Assembly (NCBI RefSeq): GCF_027913215.1
Contig: NZ_CP115784.1
Coordinates: 2,923,501-2,987,500, forward strand
Length of the DNA: 64,000 nucleotides
From: Paracoccus aerodenitrificans
GTDB taxonomy: Bacteria > Pseudomonadota > Alphaproteobacteria > Rhodobacterales > Rhodobacteraceae
Reading direction: 5' to 3'
Part shown: piece by piece, positions 8,508 to 18,140 of the stretch
Layout of the letters: every line of letters begins with the position of its first letter
Position numbering within the stretch: position 1 is the stretch's first letter
Notes under the pieces: generated by a model
What the model saw: only the letters and a program-made list of their open reading frames with translations
The model's database searches: none
What the model was told of the DNA's origin: nothing
Made by a program: the position numbers and the translations under genes

Positions 8508-10346
8508 TTACTTGAAGATTTTACTTATGTCACGCGGAAGGCGTTTTTCCGCGGCTCCGTACAGAACATAATGCCTTACGGGCGAGATGCCCGCTTCTTT
8601 TACATCGGGATTATGCTTCAGATACCAGTCGGCATCGACAATATTTTCTTCCTCAGCCCGTTTGAGCAGAGCCCGCGTGCCGGGAGAAAGCGCAAGGCTC
8701 GTCCTTGAAGGGTGATCAGGGGCAAAGACCCTGATCAACTCGGCTGCATTCTGAATGGTCTCCCTGATCCGCTTCTGCGCCTCGGCTTGGGATTTAAGAA
8801 TCTCATCAGATTTACGCTTACTCTCGACTGTCAGATCACTGCTCTTGCGCGATGCGCTCTCGGCGAGACTTTCATGCGCAGCCTGCAATTCCAGAAGCCG
8901 GTGCGTCAGCGCCCCAATCTCTGACTGAAGGCGGGCAGTTTGACCTTCGGCCGACTGTACCAGGGCATCGCGTTTGGTGATCTCTGCGTCTCTGCCCTCA
9001 CGAAGCTTCTTCAGTTCGGCATCTCGCTTGCGGATCTCATCATCATGGCGCTTCCGAAGAGCAGCGATTTCGGTCGTAGAGCTATTGCGCAACGATGCAA
9101 GCTCAGACCGCAATTCGATACCTTCAGCCTTTCTGGAATGCTCCACGGCATCACGTCGGAAGATTTCCTCGGCGTGAGTCTGGCGAAGCTCATCCAGCTC
9201 GGAGACATAGTTTGCAACCTCATCGCTGAGGCGTTTTGTCAAAGCCGCAAGCTCACTTGATGAAAGATCCTTCTGGGTCTTGATTTCTGCAGAATGCCGG
9301 CGCGTCAGTTCATCAATTGCGGCAGCGTACTGCTTTGACAGATCATCAATCTTCTCATTCAACGAGACGTTTTGCACCGTCACTTCCTCGGATTTTTTCC
9401 GATGTCCGGCCATCTCGTCGCGGAGCGCCGATAGGGCTGCCCCATGACGCTCTTTCCGTGCGGCATGCGCCTCTTGCAGGGCGGTCAGACGACCTTGTAG
9501 CGTCTTGATCCGTTCACGTTCCTTGCTGATAATGGATTCCAGCCGTGCGGTTTCGGCGGAGAGGTTATCCAAAGCATATCTGTCGCGACAATCCTCGCCC
9601 AAGCGGGCGAATATCTTACGGATATCGCGTGACTTTTCAGGAGTTCCGGCAGCGGTCAGAAAATCCCGGATTTCGTCGGGAAGATCATTGCCGATCCCGA
9701 CAACAGCCAGCCCATGCCCGTGCAGGAATTCGAAGATCGGATAGTCGCTGCGCAGTTCCTCAACGAAACGGAAAACACCGAAATCCCGCTCACGCACATT
9801 CGTGTCATGCATCAACACGATACCGCGATCGGACAGTTTCGGAAGCCAGGATTGGAAATCGCTGCGAACCGCCTCATAGCTGTGGCAGCCATCGATATGC
9901 AGCAGATCGATACTGCCGTCGGTAAAATATGGAAGAGCGTCCTGGAACGTACTTCGGACAAGCGTCGAGAAGCCGCTGAAATTGGCGTGATTATAGGCCT
10001 TTACGGTGTCATAGACCTCATTTCCGTAAAACCCTGCATGTTCGTCGCCTTGCCATGTATCGACCGAATAGCAGGCCGTATCCGTACTGAATCTGGCAAC
10101 CGCCTGACAGAAGCCGAAATAGGATGTCCCCAGATGCGTACCAAGTTCGACAAGCGAGCGCGGGCGCAAGGCCTGAATGATCCAGAATGCAAAAGGAAGA
10201 TGCTCGGTCCAGGCAGACTTCGCATTATAATCGGGCCGCATAAGAAACGCAGTGCTCTGATCCTTCGAGGGATATGAGGCTCCTGCAGGCAGCGCCAAGG
10301 CCGATCCGGTCAGTGATGAATTCACATCCTGCTTGTCTGTCGGCAT
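8508..10346 (-). CDS. SAM methyltransferase fused to a long coiled coil and a C-terminal DV module
   Basis: 612 residues. ATG 10346 is chosen because it directly follows a GGGGGA ribosome binding site; a TTG 24 bases upstream is less likely. Residues about 60-225 form a class I methyltransferase of the Methyltransf_24 type (SLVELGTHLGTSYFGFCQAV, DLLHIDGCHSYEAVRSDF, IVLMHDTNVRERDFG). Residues about 270-545 are a nearly continuous coiled coil rich in Glu, Lys, Arg and Ala. The C-terminus carries one copy of the module seen at the start of the 3769-7206 protein (DADWYLKHNPDVKEAGISP, RHYVLYGAAEKR). It sits among glycosyltransferases, so it likely methylates or caps a polysaccharide, with the coiled coil acting as a ruler or scaffold as in O-antigen terminators such as WbdD; that comparison is inference. 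Confidence 0.85.
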   Translation of the reverse strand: MPTDKQDVNSSLTGSALALPAGASYPSKDQSTAFLMRPDYNAKSAWTEHLPFAFWIIQALRPRSLVELGTHLGTSYFGFCQAVARFSTDTACYSVDTWQGDEHAGFYGNEVYDTVKAYNHANFSGFSTLVRSTFQDALPYFTDGSIDLLHIDGCHSYEAVRSDFQSWLPKLSDRGIVLMHDTNVRERDFGVFRFVEELRSDYPIFEFLHGHGLAVVGIGNDLPDEIRDFLTAAGTPEKSRDIRKIFARLGEDCRDRYALDNLSAETARLESIISKERERIKTLQGRLTALQEAHAARKERHGAALSALRDEMAGHRKKSEEVTVQNVSLNEKIDDLSKQYAAAIDELTRRHSAEIKTQKDLSSSELAALTKRLSDEVANYVSELDELRQTHAEEIFRRDAVEHSRKAEGIELRSELASLRNSSTTEIAALRKRHDDEIRKRDAELKKLREGRDAEITKRDALVQSAEGQTARLQSEIGALTHRLLELQAAHESLAESASRKSSDLTVESKRKSDEILKSQAEAQKRIRETIQNAAELIRVFAPDHPSRTSLALSPGTRALLKRAEEENIVDADWYLKHNPDVKEAGISPVRHYVLYGAAEKRLPRDISKIFK

Positions 10347-10484
10347 TGTTCCCCCAATATAAATCGCCAATTTTCAGCACTTAGGCCAGATTTCGTATCG
10401 TAGCAAGTTTATGCGCGAAGCCTTGCCTGCGGACCATGCACGAAGCAAGGCATGGCAAAGGTTTTTGCCGGTTTTTCTGCCCTG

Positions 10485-11915
10485 TCACAGCCGCCTCCGC
10501 GCCATGATACGTCTTATCATATGCAGCATTTCCGCCGCCCGGTGATCCATTGTATGGGCATTATGTACGATTTCCTGCGCGCGTTTCGCCCTTTCCTGCC
10601 AAAATTGCGGCTCTGCCAGGCAATCTGCAAACTTTGTGCGAAAATCGGATGCATCCGAAGCGACGGCTATATTGTCACCAAAAACCTCTGACAGCCCTGC
10701 GACGTTATCGGTAAGTATCGGAGATGCAACCGCAGATCCATCGAACAGCCTGTTCGACAGAAATCCGCTTTCCCGCATTGTCTCCCAATGATCGTTAAGA
10801 AGCAGCGCATAGCGGCTGTAGAGATCAGGCAGATCGGCGTTCCGGACATAGCTTGCGCGAAGGATCTGTGGAGGCACGACACCCTCCCAGCCACCGCCAT
10901 AAAGATCAAAGGGCAGTTTCGAGCTCAGCCCCCATTTCACCATCGTCCGGTATTCACGGCGGGAACTGCCAAGGAAAAGCCCGCGCTGCAAACGCTTCCG
11001 CACCCGTGCATCGCGGCGAAAAACGGTGGCATCGGTCGCCTGATGCAGACAGGACAGGTTGCCCAGACCCTGATCGGCAAGCTTGCTGCTGAAAATATCC
11101 GAGGCAATATAGACGTGATCATACCGCGAATATTCATCCGGCTTTACGCGGTCAGGGTGCGAAATCATCCACATGATATTGATGGCCCGGGGGCTCAGCT
11201 TAACAGGCTGACGGCCTCTCAGAACCAGCACCACATCCTCATCCGACGGTTGGATATACCATTTATCCGCTGTATCGACGACCGCTCTGGCCCCATTTCG
11301 CTCCAATGCGGCGGCAAGCGAAATTGCATAATGATAATCGCCCCATTGCTGCGCCTCCCTGATCTCCGGCGCGGCGATTTTTATGCGTATCGCCAGATCG
11401 AGCGAGCGGTCATATGCAGGCCGGATACCCGCGAAAGCCTCTGCCGGTGAAAAAGTGATGCGGCCGGCGTCCAGCACGTGATCCGACCCGGCAATACCCA
11501 GGGTAAGTCCCGTTCTGCGACCAGTGCCGGTAATATCCGGCGGAAGAACCATGACGAAACGGCCACCCTCCGCGGGCCTTGCGATGGCCCTTGCGACCAC
11601 ACGGTCATGGGCGACAGCGATGACCGTCAGATCCCGCTGCCGGTTCATCTCATCCCTTGCGTCTCCAAGGATCACGCCGCCGAGTACGGATGTCACCCTG
11701 CCGGACCATCCGCCACGGCGGATATGAACCACCCGGCCAACAGGGCTTACCATGTCAAACCGTGCGGGGGGATCCGAGACACGAAACCGCCCCTCAGTAG
11801 CCGCTGGAGCGGTCTCCAGTTCGGTGCCGCCACTCAAACGCAAAACAGGACGCTGCGCTGAGATCAGGATACCGTCAATCAGCAGTGGAACGGGTTCAGA
11901 CGTTTGCATCATCAT
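10485..11915 (-). CDS. Glycosyltransferase, GT4-like with N-terminal beta-sandwich
   Basis: 476 residues. The first 170 or so residues look like the beta-rich domain found in the neighbouring 1086-residue protein (VILGDARDEMNRQRDLTVIAVAHD). The C-terminal 290 residues resemble spore-maturation CgeB-type glycosyltransferases: INIMWMISHPDRVKPDEY, HVYIASDIFSSKL, RGLFLGSSRREYRTMVKWG, FDLYGGGWEGVVP, LYSRYALLLNDHWETMRESG and FDGSAVASPILTDNVAGLSEVFG. No signal peptide or membrane helix is evident, so it should be cytoplasmic. The start overlaps the end of the upstream glycosyltransferase gene by 20 bases, indicating translational coupling. The sugar transferred is unknown. Confidence 0.82.
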   Translation of the reverse strand: MMMQTSEPVPLLIDGILISAQRPVLRLSGGTELETAPAATEGRFRVSDPPARFDMVSPVGRVVHIRRGGWSGRVTSVLGGVILGDARDEMNRQRDLTVIAVAHDRVVARAIARPAEGGRFVMVLPPDITGTGRRTGLTLGIAGSDHVLDAGRITFSPAEAFAGIRPAYDRSLDLAIRIKIAAPEIREAQQWGDYHYAISLAAALERNGARAVVDTADKWYIQPSDEDVVLVLRGRQPVKLSPRAINIMWMISHPDRVKPDEYSRYDHVYIASDIFSSKLADQGLGNLSCLHQATDATVFRRDARVRKRLQRGLFLGSSRREYRTMVKWGLSSKLPFDLYGGGWEGVVPPQILRASYVRNADLPDLYSRYALLLNDHWETMRESGFLSNRLFDGSAVASPILTDNVAGLSEVFGDNIAVASDASDFRTKFADCLAEPQFWQERAKRAQEIVHNAHTMDHRAAEMLHMIRRIMARRRL

Positions 11916-14900
11916 CCGAAACCAGTTCAGTCACCAGCCGATCAGAGGCTGCCCGAAGGCAAAGATGCAATAACCTTTCAGCGAACAGCGCCTGGTGATC
12001 GGCAACGGCATGACAATGCCGCGCCTGCTCGCGCATCTTGGATTTTGCTTTGGCGCCCGTTTGCAGACTGCTCAACACCGCTTCCGCCACGTGCTCGGGT
12101 TCCGTATCGGACAGGAGTTGAGCCGCACCGGCATTGATCCACTCTTCGGCGAAGCCGTCGGTTCTGAGAGAGATATCCCCGACCGTCAGAAGCGGCACCC
12201 CCTGCGATTGGCACGCAGCAAGGATCGCCCTTGAAAGCGCGGAAAGCCGTTCAGGTTCGGACACCGAGACAATCAGCGAAATCCCGGATATCTCCGGCGC
12301 GATTCCCCGCATGTCGGGCTGAACTTTCCGTGGCCCATTGCCGCTAAAGAACTGCCATCCTTCATCTCCAAGCGGTGGCACGAGAACCTCAATTCCGCCT
12401 TCGGAGACCGCCTCAGCGAATGGCAGAAAATCGCTGCCATCCTCTGCGAGCAAAAGAACACGGCGACCGACATTGACAATATTCGGAAGGCGAAGTGGCA
12501 CCGGACCCGTCGAAAACAGAATGCGCCGATCGTCGAGATTCCGGAACTGGCCGCCTTCGACGCTGGCCTCTATGAAATAGGTAAGGCCACCGAAATAACC
12601 CTCTCCCGATCCGGGCGCAGCACCAACGCAGAGAACCGGCCGGGTCGACGCCATGTCCCCCAACTCGGCGGCGGGGTTCAGCAGCGCCTCGGCATCTGCG
12701 CGGTGCACTGCCAGTTGATCCGATTGCTCTGGATGGACCGGCGCGTCCTTTGGCAGGACCAGATCTGTCGGCGTGACCTCAGATGCCGCTTCGGAAAGGG
12801 CTGTGGCAAGCAGCAGATCGCGGGGGCGGAAATTCCCGTCGCCATTGGGAACTGGCAAGACTGTAAGCGGTGGCACCGGCTCTTTACCGGAGCGCAATTG
12901 CACGTGATCCCCGGACAGTCGGTCGCGGGTCTTCGATAGCACGACCGACCTCGCATTCGAGCGCATTTCAAGATGCGTCACCTGCCCCCAAGCAATATTG
13001 CGGCGATAGAACACACCAAGCCGGTTGACGAAAATCGGACGGAAAACCGAGGTATATCTCAGGACAAGATCCCAGTCCTGCAAACGCGGCAATTGTGAAT
13101 CAAAACCATCCAGCCAGTCATACAACCTGCGGTGATGAACAAGACTGTTCAGGTCAACAAAGTTTCTTCCCGACAGGAATATCGGCCGGAAACTGCGCCG
13201 GGAGATACTGGTCAGCTTTACCGAGGCTCCGACCGTCTCAGTGTCGATGAACCCGCTGAACGCAATCTGGCTGCCCGGATTGCCCAATAATCTGCGGATC
13301 ATCAGATCAAGGAAACCCGGATGCCAGATATTGTCACTGTCCAGATAGGCGATGAACTCGCCACGCGCATGCCGAAGCCCCTTGTTGCGCGCACCCGCAC
13401 CATTCGATTTCAGAAACCTGTTATAGCGGATTCGCGGATCGTCGAAGCTTCGGACCACCTCGGCGGTGTGATCCGTCGATGCATCGTCGCAGATAATCAG
13501 CTCCCAGTTGGGATAGCTCTGGTCAAGAACGCTCTGGATCGCCTCACCGATCGTGTAGGCCCGGTTCCAGCTTGGCATGATAACCGACACCAGAGGCTCA
13601 CGCAGCAGCGCAGTCGAAGCGATTTCTGCCATTAAGGCATTGTCGTCATCGGCAATCTCTTGGGATTGGTCCTGCTCAGCGATCAGCCGTGATACCCAGG
13701 CGGTATAAATGCAACCGGAACTCGACCGGTCCAGTGCGGCTGCGGGCGTCCGTCGTGGGGAGCGGGTCAGCGTCATCCTTTCAGTCAGATTATCCGGTAC
13801 TGATGCCGGATCATCCGCAAGCACTGCCTGAAGCCGGGGCGGAAGATGGCTGAAGCCCGACAGAACATTCTCGCCGAGCGCGAGTTCCAGAGCAAACAGA
13901 CATGGCAATTTGCCCTGCGCAACAAGATCCGCCAGCACAGGTGCCGCGTTGCGCATCGCATGTTCGTCGAATTGCGGGTTGGGTGAGACACCGCGACGGG
14001 CACCGCTTTGCCGATAAAGCCGGATAAGCTGTCTGATATCGTCTGTATCGGCAGCCTGCGGATCAGCCTGCCGATACCAATCCGGGTCAAACCTGAAATC
14101 CGGCTGTTCGCAGAACGCATCGAAAGCGGTCTGCGCAAGCTCAAGCGCCTCTGGTGACATCAGCCTGTCTTCCGGGAGAGCGGGCTGTGACTGCCGGATC
14201 AACACACCTGCCTGGCAGATAAACCCCGCGACGCGTTCACCCGCCACGGTTTCGAACACCAGTTCCCCGCCGTCCTCCGGCAGATCAAGCTCGATCCCAT
14301 CGGGCAACGGGCGCTGATGAAGTTTCGCTCCCCCCATCCGGGCAACAAGCGCGGCATCCTGCTGGATCTCATTATGAGAAAAAACGCGGAACTGTGCATT
14401 ACGCCCTGTCTGGCCTGTCAGTTCGACCGAGACCACCTGCGGCAGACAGGCAAAACTGACCGGAGAGCAATTCAGGTCAATTTCGGTATCGCCGAATCTG
14501 ACAATCGCCTTGTGCTTCTTGCCATCTCGCAAATAGTGAGGCACGGGATAGGAAAACCCCGAAAGCACCCCACCGCCCAAACCCGGCACTTCGCGATCGA
14601 GTGGTACGATCACCTCACGATCCGCATCGAACCGCACGGTAACCCATGTAACCCTCGTCGCCCAACCAGAGATGGCTTGCTGATCTGGGTCGAAGAACGC
14701 GACGCCCTCATGTGAGGAGGACCGCTCGGCCGCGCGGTCTTTCGGCTCGATACCCTCAATTTTCAGAATATTTCCGTTAAGCTGCTGTTCGCTTCCCTTA
14801 ACCCTGACTTCAAGCGTATGCGCATATCCGTTCTGAAGATAGCGAGGCAGCGCAATGTTGAAGCCGCTTTCCCGCGGACCGCGTCCAGCCGCCTCGACAT

Positions 14901-15156
14901 CGGGTCGAGTCCCATTCGCAAGGAATTCAATTTCCGGATCACCGTCTATGAACACCGTCATTCGCAACGGTGGTCCGGAATCTGTCGCCCAGCCAACGAG
15001 CCGGGTCTTGTCGAACTTTTCTATCCGACCATCCAGCTCTGGTGGAACAGGCTCGGTCACGACATCTGAAGAGCCGTAATTCAGGTGGCTTGAATATCGC
15101 GAGCTCAGATCGGGGCTTTCTGCTGCCATATGTTCTGCCAGTTTCCTTATATTCAT
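11896..15156 (-). CDS. Large multidomain glycosyltransferase family 2 protein
   Basis: 1086 residues. Two tandem beta-sandwich repeats open the protein (about 40-125, with TRLVGWATDSGPPLRMTV; about 153-225, with QQAISGWATRVTWVTV), each ending in a PxYLxxG motif. A diverged DV module follows at about 355-425 (FRFDPDWYRQADPQAAD). The GT2 catalytic domain is at about 505-720 (VSVIMPSWNRAYTIGEAI, ELIICDDASTDHTAEVV, FIAYLDSDNIWHPGF) and shares the YLDSDNxWH motif with the 3769-7206 protein. The C-terminal 270 residues resemble a degenerate GT4-like or Rossmann domain (VLCVGAAPGSGEGYFGGLTYF). First gene of a reverse-strand operon with the 10485-11915 gene. Likely cytoplasmic and involved in surface glycan assembly; specificity unknown. 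Confidence 0.85.
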   Translation of the reverse strand: MNIRKLAEHMAAESPDLSSRYSSHLNYGSSDVVTEPVPPELDGRIEKFDKTRLVGWATDSGPPLRMTVFIDGDPEIEFLANGTRPDVEAAGRGPRESGFNIALPRYLQNGYAHTLEVRVKGSEQQLNGNILKIEGIEPKDRAAERSSSHEGVAFFDPDQQAISGWATRVTWVTVRFDADREVIVPLDREVPGLGGGVLSGFSYPVPHYLRDGKKHKAIVRFGDTEIDLNCSPVSFACLPQVVSVELTGQTGRNAQFRVFSHNEIQQDAALVARMGGAKLHQRPLPDGIELDLPEDGGELVFETVAGERVAGFICQAGVLIRQSQPALPEDRLMSPEALELAQTAFDAFCEQPDFRFDPDWYRQADPQAADTDDIRQLIRLYRQSGARRGVSPNPQFDEHAMRNAAPVLADLVAQGKLPCLFALELALGENVLSGFSHLPPRLQAVLADDPASVPDNLTERMTLTRSPRRTPAAALDRSSSGCIYTAWVSRLIAEQDQSQEIADDDNALMAEIASTALLREPLVSVIMPSWNRAYTIGEAIQSVLDQSYPNWELIICDDASTDHTAEVVRSFDDPRIRYNRFLKSNGAGARNKGLRHARGEFIAYLDSDNIWHPGFLDLMIRRLLGNPGSQIAFSGFIDTETVGASVKLTSISRRSFRPIFLSGRNFVDLNSLVHHRRLYDWLDGFDSQLPRLQDWDLVLRYTSVFRPIFVNRLGVFYRRNIAWGQVTHLEMRSNARSVVLSKTRDRLSGDHVQLRSGKEPVPPLTVLPVPNGDGNFRPRDLLLATALSEAASEVTPTDLVLPKDAPVHPEQSDQLAVHRADAEALLNPAAELGDMASTRPVLCVGAAPGSGEGYFGGLTYFIEASVEGGQFRNLDDRRILFSTGPVPLRLPNIVNVGRRVLLLAEDGSDFLPFAEAVSEGGIEVLVPPLGDEGWQFFSGNGPRKVQPDMRGIAPEISGISLIVSVSEPERLSALSRAILAACQSQGVPLLTVGDISLRTDGFAEEWINAGAAQLLSDTEPEHVAEAVLSSLQTGAKAKSKMREQARHCHAVADHQALFAERLLHLCLRAASDRLVTELVSDDDANV

Positions 15157-15523
15157 CGGTCGAATCCTGGAGCTCGGAAAGCAGCTTCTTTTTTATCAGC
15201 CTCTTCACTGACCGGGCTACAGCGCATCTCGCCCTGACATACTTTGGTCTGGCAATGAATGTACAGCGATCAGGCCAGATTCCGGGAAATGCTTCGGTGT
15301 TTCCGCCTATCGATCAAGCAGAATTGAGCGCCGAACACGATTCCGGATGAGCTGCCAGTGTCAGAAAAGGCGGGCTCTTACGAGAGGACAGAGGACGGAG
15401 AAACATCCTCATTATCTTTGGAAAGTATCGAAATCAGCTTTGGTCAATGCATTTTTTTTATGAAAGAAGATCCGTATCTGAAGGAGGCTATGCTCGATCA
15501 GATACGAAGATCTTCGCGTCCGT
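15157..15523. other. Intergenic DNA between glycan region and amidohydrolase
   Basis: About 370 bases without a supportable gene. It should contain the promoter of the reverse-strand glycosyltransferase operon that starts at 15156. Short open frames here lack ribosome binding sites and family features. Low-complexity tracts such as an eight-T run near 15453 are present but nothing else is recognisable. Confidence 0.4.
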
Positions 15524-15566
15524 AGTGAAGGGGAACAGGGCATTCCCGTCCCTGTTCCCCTTCACT
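15524..15566 (-). terminator. Long perfect hairpin downstream of the M20 amidohydrolase gene
   Basis: A perfect 17-bp inverted repeat (AGTGAAGGGGAACAGGG and its complement) around a 9-base loop lies 13 bases beyond the stop codon of the reverse-strand gene at 15580. No T tract follows on either strand, so it may act as a factor-independent terminator of unusual form or an mRNA 3' stabiliser. Confidence 0.65.
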
Positions 15567-15579
15567 GTCAAAACAGACT

Positions 15580-16893
15580 TCATGAGTTCATGTTCATGTA
15601 ATCCACCGTCAGCGTTACCAATGCGCGGACGCCCACCACCAGACTTGCTTCATCAATCCGGAAATTCGGCGAATGATTTGGGGCAACAGTCGCCGGGTCG
15701 GCATCGGCCGGTGTCGCACCCAGCATCATGAACAGGCCCGGTACTTCCTGCGCATAGAATGAGAAATCCTCGGAAGGCGTCAGTTTGCCGATTTCCAGAG
15801 GCGTTGCGCCCTCAACCTTGTTCAGAGAAGGAATCATGGCTGCGGTAAGGTCGGGATCGTTTACCGTCGTCGCGTAGGCGCCGGGGCTGAAGTTCAGAGC
15901 GGCAGAACCGCCGCTTGCTTCGGCAATATTTGTGGCCAGCGACGCCATGCGCTCTTTGATGAAACTGCGCATCTCTTCATCATAGGTGCGCACCGTGCCG
16001 GTCATCACGGCCTCGCCCGGTACGATATTATGACGGGTTCCGGCATCGAATGTCCCGACGGTCACCACGGCAGGCTGCTTAGTCAGGTCGATCTGTCGGC
16101 TGACGATGGTCTGGAACGCCGTCACGATCTGTGCGCCGATGACAATGGGATCGATCCCGGCCCACGGAACCGCACCATGTGTCTGCTTTCCGGTCACCGT
16201 CAGGTCATACGTATCCGACGACGCCAGAATCGGCCCGGACCGCCAGCCAATCGTGCCGGTCGGGATATCCGTCGCCATATGCAGCGCGAAGATCGCATCC
16301 GGCTTTGGCGCGTCGAACGCGCCCTCGGCCAGCATGGCACGCGCCCCCGCAAGCTCTGCATCCGGGATACCCTCTTCGGCGGGTTGGAAAATCAGCTTCA
16401 CAGTGCCGTTCAATTGCTCGCGCATCCCCGCCAGCACCTCTGCCGCGCCCATCAGCATGGCGACATGAGCGTCATGTCCGCAGGCATGCATGACGCCGAC
16501 CTCATTTCCGCCCCACTCGGTCGTTACGGTCGAGGCGAAGGGAAGGTCGGTCTGCTCGGCAACGGGAAGCGCATCCATATCGGCGCGGAGCGCGACGACC
16601 GGGCCGGGGCCTCCGCCCTCCAGCACAGCGACCACGCCAGTGACGCCGACATTCTCTGTGACCTCATAGCCGAGACCCCGCAAATGTTCCGCGACCAGAG
16701 CAGCGGTCCGGGTTTCCTGATTCCCGAGTTCCGGATTCTGGTGAATATCGCGTCGCCACTCGATCACCTTGTCTTCGATATTTCCCGACAATGTATTGAT
16801 CTGTTCCGCATCCTGCGCGGCGACGGCACCCGCCAGAGTCAGGGCAATGGAACCGGCCAGTGCGGCGGTGATGCTCTTGTGATGAAAACGCAT
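15580..16893 (-). CDS. Exported M20D-family amidohydrolase (hippurate hydrolase/aminoacylase-like)
   Basis: 437 residues, ATG preceded by an AGAGGAT ribosome binding site. Residues 1-26 are a signal peptide (MRFHHKSITAALAGSIALTL ends near VAAQ), so the enzyme is periplasmic, which is unusual for a family that is mostly cytoplasmic. The metal site MHACGHDAHV and RADMDAL are typical of the M20D amidohydrolase group that removes acyl groups from amino acids or indole conjugates. The PAEEG motif (IFQPAEEGIPDAELAGA) supplies the catalytic Glu and metal ligand. It is divergent from the LysR gene across about 195 bases, which suggests regulation by that protein. The natural substrate is unknown. Confidence 0.9.
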   Translation of the reverse strand: MRFHHKSITAALAGSIALTLAGAVAAQDAEQINTLSGNIEDKVIEWRRDIHQNPELGNQETRTAALVAEHLRGLGYEVTENVGVTGVVAVLEGGGPGPVVALRADMDALPVAEQTDLPFASTVTTEWGGNEVGVMHACGHDAHVAMLMGAAEVLAGMREQLNGTVKLIFQPAEEGIPDAELAGARAMLAEGAFDAPKPDAIFALHMATDIPTGTIGWRSGPILASSDTYDLTVTGKQTHGAVPWAGIDPIVIGAQIVTAFQTIVSRQIDLTKQPAVVTVGTFDAGTRHNIVPGEAVMTGTVRTYDEEMRSFIKERMASLATNIAEASGGSAALNFSPGAYATTVNDPDLTAAMIPSLNKVEGATPLEIGKLTPSEDFSFYAQEVPGLFMMLGATPADADPATVAPNHSPNFRIDEASLVVGVRALVTLTVDYMNMNS

Positions 16894-17087
16894 TGTTATC
16901 CTCTTGGATGTTAATTCATGTCGGCTTGCAAAGCGGTTAGCGAAAGCGGGCTACCGGTCAGATTGGTGCGCCAAGACCGATTTGACCAGACCGAATCAAT
17001 GGATACGAACAACCCCGCCGATAGGCTGTGGCTGCCCTCTCCGGCATGTGGCAGGATCGGTAAGTCAGTTTTCGCCGGGGTGCGCCG

Positions 17088-18020
17088 ATGCATCAACTTA
17101 CTCTGCGACAGATCGAGGTAATCCGCGCTGTGATGCTCAGCGGCACGATCAGCGGGGCGGCACGGATTCTCAACGTGTCTCCGCCGGGGATCAGCAGGCT
17201 TGTGAAACATACCGAGGAATCGCTCGGGCTGCGCCTGTTCGAACGGCGCAGCGGCGTCTATGTTCCCGCGACCGAGGCCTCGGCGATCTTCGATCAGATC
17301 GGCCGCGTCTATAACGGTGTCGAGAACCTCAACCGGGCGCTGCAATCATTGCAGCGGGGCGAGGCGGCGGATCTGTCATTTGCCTCGGCCCCCTCAGTGG
17401 CGCAGTTCATCGCGGCACGGGCGGTGCGGGGTGTGCGGCATCGCTATCCCGATCTGTTCATCGACCTGAACATTCTGAAGATCGAGGAAATGGTCGATTA
17501 CCTGATGCTGGAGCGCGGCGAGTTCGTGATGATGAGCGCTGCGGTCGATAATGCCGGGATCAGTAATGAAATCGCGGCGACCGGGCGGATCGCCGCCATC
17601 GTACCAGAGGGGCATGAGCTGGCAAATCAGGCCAGTGTCTCGGTTCACGATCTGGTACGGTTTCCAATGATCGGCGTCGATCCCGGCGACCCCTATGGCG
17701 CGGCCTGCGCCAAGCCGTTGCAGGATGCGGGTCTGCCGGTGCGCTATTCCATGCGAGGCCGGTTCGCGCAGACTGTGGTCAGCCTGGTGCGTCACGGGCT
17801 TGGTGTCGCGGTGATCGACGAGTTTTCGGTGGCAGAGCTGTATATGCCCGGTGTCGTCCGCCTGTCGCTGGTCGAGGAAGCACCGATCACGATTTACATC
17901 GTCACCAAGAACGGACGCGTTCTGTCCGGCTTCGCCGAATACGCCATCGCACAATTGCGGCGTGAACTGCAAAGAGCAACCGAATCCCGGCCCTGGGAAC
18001 AGGCGAAACCATCCCGATAG
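17088..18020 (+). CDS. LysR family transcriptional regulator
   Basis: 310 residues. The N-terminal 60 residues are a LysR winged helix (LTLRQIEVIRAVMLSGTISGAARIL, VSPPGISRLVKHTEESLGLRLFERR) and the rest is the periplasmic-binding-protein-like effector domain. The start MHQLTLRQIEV matches the family. It lies between the divergent M20 amidohydrolase gene and the TTT transporter genes that follow on the same strand after 120 bases, so it is a candidate regulator of either or both. The likely inducer, if it controls the downstream cluster, is a quinate/shikimate pathway compound; that is inference. Confidence 0.92.
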   Translation: MHQLTLRQIEVIRAVMLSGTISGAARILNVSPPGISRLVKHTEESLGLRLFERRSGVYVPATEASAIFDQIGRVYNGVENLNRALQSLQRGEAADLSFASAPSVAQFIAARAVRGVRHRYPDLFIDLNILKIEEMVDYLMLERGEFVMMSAAVDNAGISNEIAATGRIAAIVPEGHELANQASVSVHDLVRFPMIGVDPGDPYGAACAKPLQDAGLPVRYSMRGRFAQTVVSLVRHGLGVAVIDEFSVAELYMPGVVRLSLVEEAPITIYIVTKNGRVLSGFAEYAIAQLRRELQRATESRPWEQAKPSR

Positions 18021-18140
18021 AGCCCTCTTATTAACACGATGTTAACGACAGTGGAAAATTGGTATTTGCGGTAAAGGATTAGTTAACAGAGAATGAGTTT
18101 ATGGAGGCCGCCCGTTTTCCCGGCGGCAAGGGAGCAAAAC

